From Elmis aenea (lineage: Eukaryota; Arthropoda; Insecta; Coleoptera; Elmidae), in assembly GCA_947652605.1 (NCBI GenBank), contig OX393576.1, positions 49,948,966 through 50,012,965 on the forward strand: 64,000 bases of DNA. The letters are read 5' to 3'. Below the pieces are notes generated by a model. The model saw only the letters and a program-made list of their open reading frames with translations, did not search any database and had not been told where the DNA came from. This document shows positions 10,051 through 22,174 of this stretch, one piece after another. Each line of letters opens with the position of its first letter. Position 1 is the stretch's first letter. Both the position numbers and the translations under genes were made by a program.

Positions 10051-11055
10051 TTTACTATTTGAAACGTTGCAAAATTAAATAGTGTGGCGCCCTTATTCCT
10101 GTCTTTAAGTTTCTTTCTAATTCGGACCTACCCCTTCTCGTCTGAACTAGCCGCGAGTCCGAACCACCCGTTCTTGTTGCAAGAGCATTGGCTTTCTTGG
10201 AAAGTGGCCGATAATCGTGTAACAAGATGCTGTAAAACAAAACTGCTAAAAGAATTGTGCAATTGGTGTTATTAACCTAGAGCTGTAAAATACTACAAAT
10301 CTATATTTAAAGAAGACAACTAAATAGATGTTGTTTAAAAATTCTCGATAGCTTTTATTTCTCGGGAAAAGAAAAATTTACCTTTTATTTCCCGAGAAAT
10401 CTCAAGAATTTTCATGGAACAGTAATCTTTTCATTTGCGCTGTCTCCATTAACGCGCATTCACTTTAACGCGGTTAAAAAAAAATTTAGTTTTTGATAGT
10501 CTACTGGACACCAGATAAATTATTTTTTTGAAAATTAAATTAAGGTTAATGTAATATAATTTAAGGTTAAAAAATATTTATATGCAATTATAGTGGAGAA
10601 TTAAGGCTTCTTCTACTTATTTTTCTTTAATGGCCAGGAGAATCTCCTTACTTAGTTTATTTCTGAAAAATAAATTTCTGTAGTAATAAAAATAAAACAA
10701 TTTTTACCTTTTATTGAGAAGAAACACTGCATTTCTAAAGAAATGAGACAAACAAATCATGCCTTTTTATAAGAAATTCTCGAGAAGGAATTCTCAAGAA
10801 GGTACACTACGAATAGAGTTTATATTGGTTCTATTATGTACGCACTATAAGCGCTGTAACCTGTAACGATACAGTTGTTGCCTTTCCAACAATATCCATT
10901 TGATGTAAGCAATTATTTATTTGCAAAATAGCAACACCAATCAACATAACCTATAATATAACCTTTAAACAAGTAGTTGACGTTTCAAGCGTTGTTTAGG
11001 TTAGTTCCACTGTAAGGGTAGATATTTTGTACAGTTACATAGAACGTGTTGTTCA
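10051..11055. other. non-coding, short inverted repeat
   Basis: No gene was recognised. A perfect 13 bp inverted repeat (ATTTCTCGGGAAA at 10,357-10,369; TTTCCCGAGAAAT at 10,388-10,400) suggests a small hairpin. Related words TTCTCGAGAA and TTCTCAAGAA recur near 10,780-10,800, so this could be a decayed miniature element, but no clean ends were found. Confidence 0.3.
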
Positions 11056-11883
11056 CAGTGGCGGACTGATTATGATTTTTATAAAAAAATTATGCAATAT
11101 TTTTATTTCGGTTAGTAGTAAATAAAGAATTAGTTACAACATCGCATAATTTTTGTACCCTTGGCCCTGCCAAGCTTTATAAGCTGACTACATCTCTGAT
11201 TTGAGTCCTGCTATGTCCGACGTTTTCTTTAAATTTCACCGTCTGGGCTGTGTTTTTGAGCACCAAGTGATATTGATATTATACCTTACTAGAATTTTAG
11301 TTTTAATATTTTAGTAATTAATAAACAATTATTAAACTTAATAAATGCTGACTGATATTTTAAATTCATTGTGAGATTGTGAGATTATTTTGGTTATAGT
11401 TTTTAATCAAGAAAAAATGGAAAAAAGAAAAGGTACTCAAAAAGAGAAAGGGAAAAGGAAAAAAGTACTTCACGAAGCTGCTAAAAAAAGTTTCAAGTTA
11501 TGTGTTTGCTTTAACTTCTAAAGTTGGTGCACCTGATGTTGAAAAATCTAACATTGATTAAGATTTGCATTCATCAAATTCTACAAACGAAGACAATATA
11601 ATCTGCCCCGTTGAAACAGACAAAATTGAAACGTCGATTATCAACGCAAAGTCTTTATGTTCAAGTCTAGATGTTGTAAAACTAATTGGAAAAAGGGGTT
11701 TAGCTTTTCGGGCTCACAGATCGAAATCTGCTAATTAATTCAATCTCATTAGAGAACAATGAGACTTAACATGGACATTTTTTAGCAATAATTTTATTAT
11801 TATCTATTTTTGCGTTATTACTTTTTTGGCGGCCGGTCTAGCAGGTTTTTCTCGGGCCGGTTGAATTTCCCAGTCCGCTACTG
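11056..11883 (+). mobile_element. decayed hAT deletion derivative
   Basis: It is bounded by CAGTGGCGGACTG on the left and its near match CAGTAGCGGACTG (reverse complement) on the right, hAT-type termini. The expected 8 bp duplication is not intact (GTTGTTCA against ACGGTACA, four of eight), so the copy is old. It holds the N-terminal remnant of a hAT transposase. Confidence 0.7.
11417..11745 (+). pseudogene. remnant of a DUF4371/ZMYM-type hAT transposase
   Basis: The start resembles the lysine-rich opening of this hAT group (MEKRKGTQKEKGKRKK), interrupted by a stop soon after. Around 11,665-11,740 another segment reads SSLDVVKLIGKRGLAFR followed by AHRSKSAN, matching the conserved 'hLxxRGLAFRGH' block before the DUF4371 region. 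Stops separate the pieces. The rest of the transposase is deleted. The match is by remembered family pattern, not by alignment. Confidence 0.6.
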
Positions 11884-12283
11884 ACGGTACAGAATAGCTA
11901 TTTATGTTGCCGCTATAAGTACCGAACTTACGGTGCACTCACTATAAGCTACATTTCCTATAGCGTTATAATATTACATCGTGTCGATACAGAATAGCAC
12001 TATAGGTATATCTTGCATCACTTGACTGCACTTAAAAGTAAACTTACTGAAGAAAAATGATTTATCTATTATCGAACGGAATTTTTATTAGTATTGAAAG
12101 ACAGGGTAAAGACTAGCGACCTTAATTACTACAGCTTTTTTTTTGCATTAACTCGCTTAAGAAGTCACTATCTGATCACGAGTCATTCAGTGGGTGCTTG
12201 TCCTAATGCAACAATATTCATCTACACATCATAATTATTTATATTGACTTACAATATAATTATCGTACCTTAGTTAGAGTTTA
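11884..12283. other. non-coding with a repeat shared with the piggyBac interior
   Basis: No coding frame was recognised. Positions 11,984-12,009 match piggyBac positions 1562-1587 in 23 of 26 bases. The shorter word GGTACAGAATAGC also occurs at 11,886. This may be a third repeat family present at both places. Confidence 0.4.
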
Positions 12284-12285
12284 TA

Positions 12286-13527
12286 CAGGGTGTGTATAAA
12301 TCGGTGCACAGGAACTGCGGCGATTCTAATCCCATCATTACCAACTTTTATGACCATGCGTTAATCCTACCCTCGAACTGCGTACAAATATTTTCTAACC
12401 CTTGATTATATGGGTAAACCCTAATTTAATGTTCCAAGAATTAATCCACATCCCAATATTCACGTTTTTATGCATACTTAATAAACATTCAGACAGATTC
12501 ATATATTAAGATTAACAGTGTTCATTGCGTCAATCAAACTCCACGAAGAAATATTCGGAATCGCCATATTTATTTGGAAAAAAAAATTGAACAATACAAA
12601 GACAATTTGATTTATCGAGTAGATTTTGTTAAATGTTGTTCTTATATTTTCAGACTGTAGAAATTTTATACTCCTATTAATTAATTAATATGCAGGTACA
12701 TATTATTGACAAATAAAATATTCTATTTATATTTTTTAATTTCATTTAATTTAAGTAGTGAATATTTAGGAATACTCCAACCATTTCTGACCGCTTACCT
12801 GAATATGAAATTCCAGGAAAGGTATAATTAAGCAATGTCCGCAGTTCGTGTATCGGCTTAACTCTCTTGCCTAATTACTTGCCGTAGTTCGAGTGGTACT
12901 TAAGTACAAGTCATTAAAATCGCCGCAATTCGAGTGCGCCCGTATAAATTGGCGGAAGCGCTACACGTGGCGATGTTCTTCGTAAAATTCTAAGTCGAAA
13001 ATCTTAATACAAAAATGTTGTACCATCTGCTTGCTGTGTCTGCTAGAGGTCCTCAAAGTTTTGACATTTAGTCCTTTAAAAAGCGTTATTATTTAATATT
13101 TTTTAATGAAAAAGCTGCGATTTGGAATAAAAATAAATTTCGAATAATATTTTTCCTAGAAATTGTCTTTTTCCTTTCAAAAATCGGTATTGAAAATATG
13201 GTAATCACTGATTTGAATGAAAATAATTCACATGGCAACATTGTCATTAGCTGTTTTTCTCGTAATTATTTCTAGTTTGTGTTAGACGATACCTAAAAGT
13301 TTGCAGCTATGTTTACGAAGTTCGAACAAATATTATAAATACCTAAGTAAAAATTGCTTATTAAAAAATGTCCAAACGCAAATCAATGGATGCAATGTTG
13401 CCAAATTTTTGTTTCTTTATTTGGTTCCTGAGGCCATAGGAAGCATTTTTGTATAAAGTTTTTCGACTTGGAATTTTACGAAGAACATCGTCACGTGTAG
13501 CGCTTCCGCCAATTTATACACACCCTG
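12286..13527. mobile_element. composite of two abutting inverted-repeat miniatures, mariner-type ends
   Basis: The outer ends match as CAGGGTGTGTATAAAT on the left and its reverse complement on the right, each next to TA. Two separate fold-backs lie inside. The first (about 12,286-12,945) pairs GAACTGCGGCGATT with AATCGCCGCAATTC. The second (about 12,941-13,527) pairs about 60 bp starting ATAAATTGGCGGAAGCGCTA with its inverse at 13,462-13,517. They share a GTATAAATT at the junction. No coding remnant is seen. Confidence 0.65.
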
Positions 13528-14528
13528 TATAATTAGTCATTGAAGCTTTACTGGTGATTAATGTAACAAAACCTCTATCAACTGATTTATCTACTTCGTA
13601 GGTATATTAAGTTTGGGGTGATTCGGTAACCGTGCAAAAAAGATGCAATCACGTTTCCAGACGTACTTCTATTGGTTTGGTATTGATTGCTACCTGACCC
13701 GACAACCTTCTTGATTGTGAGTGAACTGTAGTCGTTTCATCTGAGCTTCTGAGCACTACCGGTAAAGACTGTCTGTCGTGTTAGTATAATATAGGAGTTG
13801 TGCGTTACAGCGTTAGTACCGCACACGCTATCTGCTTTTCACACTTAATTAAACTTCCCAAACTTCGCACATCACGTGCCCGCTCAATTATACATTACGT
13901 TTAGCTAAGTCCCTTGGGTCTGGTCCCAGCTCTAATTTGCTCTCATAAAGAAATATATCATTAGGATTAATAAAGCGCGGATTTTCGGCATTGTTACTTT
14001 AAGCGCAATATGGAGAAATCGTCGAGCTAATCAAAAGTTGAATAAAAAATTGTATCTATAGTAAATTTTAGGATACGCTTGACGAGAAAAGAAAATAGTT
14101 ATTTCATTTTCAGTAGAGCAATTTCGTTCTGGAAATAAAAAGTTGGTACGTCTTATCGTAATAAAAACATCTGATGTTGAAACAGCTTCTATTCTTCTAT
14201 TTCTTTTTATTAAGATTCTTCTTTTGTTAAAAATTTAGGCCGTACTCTCAAAATATTGGAGAAATATATGACGTTTATGTTACAGGAATAGACTTAAAAT
14301 CGTTTACAAAATATTTTTTTATTTTATGTACAGGCACTCCTCCCAATTTCTTCAAAATAAAGGGTATGCAGTATGCACCTAGTGCGTTTTTTTATAAATT
14401 AAAATGAACAAAAATATTAATAAAAAGGTGGGTTAATCAACTGCGTGATATCAAATTATCGGCTTGACTTTGTTTTGCGTACCAATACATAACTGTATTA
14501 AATTAAATAGGACACTTTGTTTATACTA
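13528..14528. other. non-coding, no recognised feature
   Basis: No frame, repeat or RNA gene was recognised in this kilobase. Confidence 0.4.
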
Positions 14529-14530
14529 TA

Positions 14531-15540
14531 CAGGGTTGCGCAAAAGTATGGAAACAGACAAATATCTAGAATACTATTGCAGATATAACAATGAAATTTT
14601 GTATCTGACCGTTATAGTATTTTTTCGATGAAAATATTAAGCTTGCAATACGACTTCCGGTTCAACCGGAAACGAACTCAAACTTTAAAATTTTAAATGG
14701 AACACCCTGCATATTTTTGTATTTTTGGGTTCCTCTTAAAATATTTTTACAAAAATATTAAGTTTATAAAAAATATCCTTATCCTCTTCTGCCGCATTCT
14801 CATTCGGGCCATATGCCACTATCACCCCTCTCAGAGGGGTCAAAAATGTGCAAGGAAAAGATAACTTTCTTGTTTTTATCGTTTAATTGTTCCAAAATTA
14901 CCGCTGCCTACCTTCAAGCTTACTCGAAAATATTATGTTGCCCCAATAATTTACAATAAAATCGCGGTATCTTTAAAAATATCAGTTTTAGATATAAAAC
15001 ATGGTGAATAATTTTGAAAGACATTTAAATTTTCTACAAGATTATGCAAAAACATGTAAGGTATTGTATTCAAGAGTTAACGATGTTTAAAGCTTCACAA
15101 GGCCAACCGTAAAAAACGCCCTGTATAATATTTTTTAAATGTAGCTAATGCAAAATATTAATTAATCTATTGTCAAACTAATTTCCAAATAAAATTCTGC
15201 TGCCCTTTTAAGAACTTAAATGTTAAAAAAAAATGAAAGTGCTGTATCGCCCAAAATTAACATAAAAATGTAAATTTTATAAAAACGGTTGACTTTAGAT
15301 TAGACCAATAAAACTTAATATATTTGTAAAGTAAAATTTAAGAGGAACCCGAAAACATAAAAATATACAGGGTGTTCTATTTAAAATTTCAAAGTTTGAG
15401 TCCGTTTCCGGTTGAACCGGTTGTCGTATTGCTACCTCAGTATTTTCATCGAATTCGAAAAATACGATAACGCTTAGATAAAAAATTTCATTGCAACATT
15501 TGCAATGGTATTCTAGATATTTGATTATTTCCATACTGAC
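14531..15540. mobile_element. mariner-type fold-back miniature (family with GCGCAAAAGTATGG end)
   Basis: The left end TA-CAGGGTTGCGCAAAAGTATG starts a long arm that pairs with the inverted arm ending about 15,540; the outermost 10-15 bp of the right end are lost. Further inverted pairs inside (for example the GGTTCAACCGGAA blocks near 14,660 and 15,410) show that most of the element folds back. The same terminus begins the coding element at 57,994, which appears to be its parent family. Confidence 0.75.
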
Positions 15541-16095
15541 AAAAATAGTTATGAGAGAAAAAAATTGGACATTTTCATATTTCATATGCCCAGGTCTTGT
15601 ACTTCCTCTCGTACTTAGCAAATCTAATAGTTCTTTACTTTAACATTTAACTTTTTATGTACTTTACGATTAAAAATTGAGAGTTAAGCACATCCGTGAT
15701 TAATTAACACAGAATAATATAAAAAGTGATAAGCAGTAAATATATTTAAGGGTTTTTTTGCAATTTTAATAATTAAGCTTGCCACATTGAATCTGAATAA
15801 TGGAAAAATGATTTTTTTTTCAGGACAAATAATGCTCACAGCCGTTCAATACTGCAATCAGAGAAACATTTTAGATTTGTACCTAAAGTATAACAAATTT
15901 TATAAGTTGTTATTGTTGTGGTTTTTTGTTGTTTATACAAATTACTGAATAAGTTTTGTTGTCTTGCTAAGTTCTGTTACAGTTCTATTATTCTGTACAT
16001 TGTTACTTCACCTGTTAATTTCTTATATTTTTCAGCACATTTTTACATGTATTGAGACAATGTCTTTAAAAACAATAATGTTTTTGATGTTTAAT
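15541..16095. other. non-coding, no recognised feature
   Basis: An AT-rich stretch. Neither genes nor repeats were recognised. Confidence 0.4.
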
Positions 16096-16169
16096 TACTG
16101 GGCCGCGGGTTGAATAAAAATGTGAAAGAAGCCGCATGCGGCCCGTGGGCCTCTGGTTGCACAGACCTG
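16096..16169 (-). mobile_element. hAT-type terminal fragment
   Basis: Read on the minus strand it begins CAGGTCTGTGCAACCAGAGG and continues with GGCCC and GCATGCGGC blocks, the common arrangement of one large hAT terminus group. The opposite end was not found, so this is a solo fragment. Confidence 0.45.
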
Positions 16170-16198
16170 CTGTAACATTATGACATTATACAGCAATA

Positions 16199-16967
16199 CA
16201 GCGTGGTCTACATAGAAGGGCCACTATTGCGATCTCGTAAACGGTAAGAGCTGCAAAGAAGTTTAAATTAGACAAATTGTTCCCCTTTCTGAGACCTATT
16301 TAGTGATGCTTTAATGTTGTAAAAACGTTCCATGGTACGCTAGATAATAAACCAAAATCAATATGTGAATTTTTTTTTGTAATGTTGATATCTCGGTTAT
16401 ACTTGATGGTGCAAAATTATTTTCAGAAAAAAGTTTTGGATTTTTTTAATTACTGTCAAATAAAAACATTAATTTGTTTTAATATTGTTTAAATTTATGG
16501 CACTCTATAGCTTCATAGGGACTTTTTGATGAATTTTATTTGCTTTGAGCCTTAATATAAATACAATAAACCTTATATTATTAAAAAGAGGAAAAATATA
16601 GGTTTTTTTTATGAAACCATAGCAACTATTATTCCCACTAAAGAAAATGCAAATTTGTAATTTATCTAGGAGTTTAAATAACATTGAAACAAATAAATGT
16701 TTTAATTTTACAGTGCACACAAAAATCTACAACTTTTTCCCAAAAAATATTTTTGTACCTTCAAGTATAACCAAGTTATAAACGATTTTTTAAAAATTGC
16801 CCATTTTGATTTTCGTTTATTATCTAGCGTGCCATGGAACTTTTTTAAAACATTAAGGCAACACTGAATAGGTGTCAAAAAGGGGAACAATTTGTCTAAT
16901 TTAAACTTCTTTGTAGCTCTTACCGTTTACGAGACCCCGATAATGGCCCTTCTATGTGGACAACCCG
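16199..16967. mobile_element. fold-back miniature, mariner-type, copy 1
   Basis: The arms pair ACATAGAAGGGCCAC near 16,211 with its inverse near 16,950, and continue inward through GCAAAGAAGTTTAAATTAGA and its inverse. The right end reads CCCG-TA, a worn CCCTG-TA. The same family recurs at 54,027-54,800 and as a decayed end at 48,907-49,090. No transposase is present; the small open frames inside are translations of the repeat. Confidence 0.75.
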
Positions 16968-17430
16968 TATATCATTTTCAAATTAATGAACTAAGTTATT
17001 TTAACAAATCAATTGCAGTTTACAAATTTGGTATACGCTGTTGTTTACAACGTATTTAACAAAATGTGTAACATATAAAAAATATTTAAACTGCTAATTT
17101 ATGTTTAGGGGTTGAAATTTTTTTAATGATTTTATTATTTCATAATTTTAAGTTTTAAAATTAAAATAAAACAAAATTAATAAAATGGATAGGTAATCAA
17201 CAACATGTTCCCAAAGACAAAATGACAATTAAAAAAACGTATGACGACTTCTTTTACTTGCATGTATTTTTTAATTTTTGAGCAAGAAAGCTGATACCTT
17301 TAATGAATAAAAATGTAAGTTTTAATTTGAAATGAGTTTGTTTAATAAGACGTGTTTTGCACAAAAAAAGAACTAAACAAGATAGGAAGGAATTTTGTTT
17401 TCTTTAGATTTCAAAGGTGTAATCTATTTT
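16968..17430. other. non-coding, no recognised feature
   Basis: AT-rich DNA without recognised genes or repeats. Confidence 0.4.
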
Positions 17431-17622
17431 CAAATATTAAAATTACGTCTAAAATGCCCTAAAACTGATTTTTATGCTAATACTTACGTAACAAACAAAA
17501 ATGTAACAATGGAAATAAATTTTTTTCAAATATTAAAATTACGTCTAAAATGCCCTAAAACTGATTTTTATGCTAATACTTACGTAACAAACAAAAATGT
17601 AACAATGGAAATACATTTTTTA
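17431..17622. repeat. 96 bp tandem duplication
   Basis: Two adjacent copies with a period of 96 bp, starting at 17,431 and 17,527, are practically identical until the last bases. Because 96 is divisible by three, a chance open frame (17,395-17,655) runs through both copies. It has no recognisable domain and is unlikely to be a gene. Confidence 0.9.
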
Positions 17623-20465
17623 AATAATATGGTGCAGGGGTCGACTTTTGATTGAATAAAAATTTTAGTTCTGTTATTGAAAAGTGCTACAAGTAATTTT
17701 TATTGTACCTACGATAATTAACGAAGTTCAATCAATTTGGTTAAAAACATTATCAAAAAATTAGGTACTTGCTTCAATGATCCGAAGTGATTGTCAATAA
17801 TGAAATTAAACGTAGTCCCAGTTTAGTTTTAAGAGGTTTCATTTTGTATATTATTATTATTTATTCATGAGTCCTTCTACTGTTAGGTGTATAATATTCT
17901 TTTCATTTTATTATTTTCTTAATTTGATACCCAACAAATATCCACTGTTTTAATAATTAGAAAAGGAGTAGCTAGCTTTGGTGATTTTCAATGATTTAAA
18001 ATCGAAATTGCCCCAACATATTAGATTTGTAAGTGTAACAAGATTAATCCCCATCTTCTATTGTATTTTGTATCGTGTACTAGATTAACTATAATACAAC
18101 AATTGCGAATCCCCGCTGAAATGTGTTGTCGACATTCGTGATTTGTGTTATGGGCGGTGATGCAGTGCAGATAAGGGGAAATGCGAATGTTCTCCATACA
18201 TTTCTCTGCTACTGCTTGTAACATTTTCATTTTGGCTGTCACTGTCACCCGCGATACGTAACGTTGTATATACGAAACAACTTTGACAACGTGCTCTTTT
18301 AGATAAGACATAGACACGTAGTCTGTGATAGCTGTAGTTTTCAGTTTCAACGGTAAACCGCCGTTTTAGTTGTTCAAATTGCTGTTTTGAACTGCCGTGC
18401 TCTCACAATATAAGCCACCGGATGAAAATTAACCATCAAAAAGCAGGCACTGTTGCAATTTTGTTTAAAACAAGAAACATCAACAATTTTATTCAACAAA
18501 TAATTAACTCCTTAATTTTTATTCTTAACTTTTACAAACAAACAGATTCGCATACATAATACGGCAATATGGCAATATATTTTAAATGTACAGGTTGGTC
18601 CAAATTCGATGAAATTACATGGGTATCTCCCTTATTATTCAAGATAGAAAAACAGTTAACTTACCAAAAATGTCCGGTTTTTTAGGACAAACTCAGAACC
18701 ATTTTCAAAAATATTTTATTATTTTCGCTTTTTGAGTTATTAGAAAAAAGTGTTTTTTGTCATACTAATAATGTGTCATATCTCCGTTATTGTTGTTAAT
18801 GTCGAAAAAATTTATGGAGACTATTTTTAAATATTTTAGTGTAAAGTTCGATGATATAAAAAAAAATTACACCTGCAGTTAAAAAGTTATGACACAAATT
18901 TACCTTTTTTTAATGAAAACTATAGTTGGCTATGACCTATTTAAATTCCTTATTCTTTCTCATTCCAAATAAATAAGGTTTGATGTAGTTATTTTCAATA
19001 ATGCGTAAGTTACGAAAGTTTTTTTTTTAAGAATGATATAGTAGGCTCTGAAAACAAAAAAAAAACAGGTGTAAAACCTTTTAAAACTTATGTGTTACAG
19101 GTTAAAAAGGTTTTTTAATTTGTGGTTGAGATAAACATTACAAATATTTGAACATAAGATAACAACAATATAGTCGGGATCAACAGTTATGTAGTAACTC
19201 AAAATTTATAAGTATAAACCATGTGTCTTTAGATGCAGTATTTTAAAAAACAATTATTTTGCATTTTAAATTCAACACTAAATTAAATAACAATTTAAAG
19301 CCTTTAAGTTGTTTGATATAGCCGTATTTATCACAAAACCATCTAATTTTTGTGCTAAAGGCAGGCACTTTAATTCGGTTTTAAGTTTGTAATATAATAC
19401 TTTCTGAAGTACTATTTAAATATCAAGACTTTTATTTTAAATGTCATCCTTATTTTGTTCGAAATACTGGGTATTGGATGGTACCTACAAAGTCATATAC
19501 CTATTTTTAGTGCAAAATAAGTTGGTATAATATACTTTACGCTATTTAATTGCAGAAAAATGGATTTTCGCCATTTTTTGATATTTAACGATTGTTCACT
19601 TTGCTATTTCTAAAGTTACACGTACGTGGACGGTCTCCTTACCTATACTTAGCGCTAAAAAAGCCTAACATCGTTCTGTCTGATATATATATATTAAATA
19701 AGTCATTGCTACTTCAAGAACTTTCAGATCGGATCAAAAGAACTCTCGTCACTTAAATTGATGTTATATTGCCATGTTCGTTAAATGGAATAAGTCAAAT
19801 AAAGATTAAAGAAAAATTTAAGCTAACTATTTTCTTTTTTATTTATTATTAAACACATAAATCTTTAAAGATACCTAATAAATTATTATCACATTAATAA
19901 ATTCATTTTATATTTTCATCTCTCAGTTTGAGAAGCTTCCTTTAAAATATGTGCGACGCGACGGTTAACTCTCGGTTACTAAGTATCATCATTGTTGTTG
20001 CTATAGAAACAACTTTTGACGTTCCATTAATTTTTATAAAGTTTTGTGCAACTCAAAATTAGTTTCATAATACAATATTAAAAAAAAACAACCTATAATT
20101 TTATGCGCTACCTTTCCATTATCACTAAAAACAATTACAAAACTGACCTGGTATTTGTATGCTACTTCATTTTTGTATGATAACTTTTAATAACCAATAC
20201 CCATCAGGAGAGCTTAACAAATATACCGTATGTTCAACGATATATTTTTTGGAAATTTTGGAAAAGTGGGAGTTTCAGACTCAGTTAAGTGGACAATAAT
20301 TATATGTAGCATATTAAGAGGATTTATTGTTCCGATAACTTGAAATAATCTTAAATAAAATATTTTTTTGTTCCTTAATTTTGATAGTGTAAACTTTTAG
20401 TTATTTTCTCTGAAAATTTCAATAAAAAATTCCAAAAATTTACACCTTCTTGCGCGGGGGTATAA
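17623..20465. other. non-coding stretch with a doubtful minus-strand frame
   Basis: A 109-codon minus-strand frame at 18,021-18,350 lies in a locally GC-richer patch and has a TATA-like word upstream on that strand, but it shows no domain. A possible worn mariner-type end (TACAGGTTGGTCC) occurs at 18,590-18,602 with no partner. Nothing else was recognised. Confidence 0.35.
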
Positions 20466-21037
20466 TACAGGGTGATTGAATTTCGAGTTTAAGCATGGGG
20501 ATCTCGCTTATTATAATAGTTAGAGTATAGGTTTAAATTCGGCAAAGTTGCTAAATTTTGTGCTTATTGATAATCCCGAGAAATTGGAAATATTTCAAAC
20601 GGTATCCGAGAAAATTAGGAAAAACTGGAAAATACGATTTTTGAAAATAGTCTATAACTCCTTTGGAGTTTGAAATATTTTAAATGTGTAAAAACATTGC
20701 CGAAGCAACTTTTTAAGCCGAATCGGATGGTGGTCATACATTTTTCCTAGATCGATGCTTTTTTGTTTTATAACAACCAACTTTATTTTTTCTTATATGG
20801 GCGCAATTTTCGCTATTTACATAATCAAATAGCATTTAATTTTCTGAATTCATCGATGTATCACACATGGTATTTTACTTCTTTATTCATTTTCAAATTT
20901 AAAAAAAGGGTTTTAAACAATAACCATTATAACTAAGGTAGGCCGATCGTTGTAGTTTATGTTGTTTCCATGACAGTCAATCAACAAACTAAAAGTTTTG
21001 AAAGTCTGTTACTTGTCATCGTAATAGATTCGTAAAA

Positions 21038-21310
21038 ATGAACTTTAATAACGAAGAAAAACGCGATATGCTGCGAATCTTTAATTCATTGAATAGGAAT
21101 TCTATATTGTCAAGTCAACGATATGCAAAAACATATCCAGACAGAAGACAACCCTCGCGCACATATTTTTGTACGTTGGACAGAAACCTAGGAAAATATG
21201 GGGCTTTTGCCAAAAATATGGCAGAAAAGTTTCAGATGATAATAAAAAAAAAGCATTTTTATAACAAACATGTCTGGAAAAAACACTACATTAAACAGAA
21301 TTTTAAGTAA
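21038..21310 (+). pseudogene. mariner/IS630-type transposase, N-terminal HTH remnant
   Basis: The 90-residue frame opens with NNEEKRDMLRIFNSLNRNS and contains KTYPDRRQPSR and a following LDRNLGKYGAF. This is the pattern of the DUF4817-like DNA-binding helix-turn-helix at the N-terminus of many insect mariner-type transposases (EEKxxMLxIY...YPDRRxPSRxxFxRL). The frame then runs into unrelated sequence; the whole catalytic domain is gone. The first codons are duplicated in the inverted arm. Confidence 0.7.
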
Positions 21311-21314
21311 ATTT

Positions 21315-21371
21315 GTATAAAGCATGTGGTAACTTACCACATGCTTTATACGTTACCACTGGTAACGTATA
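21315..21371. repeat. two overlapping perfect palindromes
   Basis: The first is a 37 bp palindrome (18 bp arms, 1 nt centre) at 21,315-21,351 with AAGCATGTGGTAA as its core arm. The second is a 25 bp palindrome (12 bp arms, 1 nt centre) at 21,347-21,371 with TATACGTTACCA as its arm. They share TATA(C). They sit at the centre of the fold-back element. Confidence 0.9.
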
Positions 21372-22174
21372 ACAAAACTTAAAAGAACGGTATAAAAAAT
21401 TAGCCTCATGTCGCGTTTTTCTCCGTTATTAAAGTTCAATTTTATGAATTTGTTACGATGACAAGTAACAAACTTTCAAAACTTTTAGTTTGTTGATTGA
21501 CTGTCATGGATACATAAACTACAACGACCGGCCTACCTGATTTATAATGGTTATTATTTAAAACGCTCTTTTTTTAGAATTTGACAATGAATAAAGAAGT
21601 AAAATACATCAATGGATTCCGAAAAATAAATGCTATTTGATTATGTAAATAGAAAAAATTGCACCCATAAGAAAAAATAAAGTTGGTTGTCATAAAACAA
21701 AAACGAATCGATTTAGGAAAAATTTGTGACCACCATCTGATTCGGCTTAAAAAGTTCTTCGGCAATGTTTTTACGCATTTGAAATATTTCATACTCCAAA
21801 GGGGTTATACACGATTTTCAAAAATCGTATTTTACGGTTTTTCCTAATTTTCTCGGATACCGTTTGAGATATTTCCAATTAATCTTCGTAATTTTAATGA
21901 GCACCAAATTTAGCAACTATGCCAAATTTAAACCTATATTCTAGCTATTATAATGAGCGAGATTCCCATGCTTAAACTCGAATTTCAATCACCCTGTATA
22001 GTAAATCTTACCTATAATCCTATAAAATGCTCAAACTCAAATTCATATTAGCTTGCAATATAATGAATCACGAAATATTATTAATTTGTCTGTGAGAAGA
22101 GTGTCCTAAATTAATGTCACTCTGCTCCACGCCACCTTCTATTTAAAATGTTTTAATGGCGAATTTTATTAGAA

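Larger units (their letters stand above)
20468..21996. mobile_element. mariner-type fold-back with transposase start in both arms
   Basis: The element is 1529 bp, flanked by TA on both sides (20,466-20,467; 21,997-21,998). Its ends are CAGGGTGATTGAATTTCGAG and the inverse. The arms are about 590 bp each (about 20,468-21,065 and 21,405-21,996) and similar over nearly their whole length. Each arm reaches into the beginning of a transposase gene: the words around ACTTTAATAACG are present in both. The unique centre is only about 340 bp. Confidence 0.88.

Noticed and set aside
10079..10092. TGTGGCGCCC as a retroviral-type primer binding site after the LTR
   Set aside because: This is the 3' LTR side, where no primer site is expected, and the following bases do not continue to match a tRNA 3' end that I know.
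17395..17655. 86-codon frame with an internal protein repeat
   Set aside because: The repeat is explained by the 96 bp DNA duplication; there is no conserved pattern outside it.
18021..18350. 109-codon minus-strand frame as a gene
   Set aside because: No domain, signal or splice support; only a locally higher GC content argues for it. Kept as a note in the region entry.
21574..21792. 72-codon minus-strand frame
   Set aside because: Lies entirely in the inverted arm of the fold-back element and reads non-coding terminal sequence.
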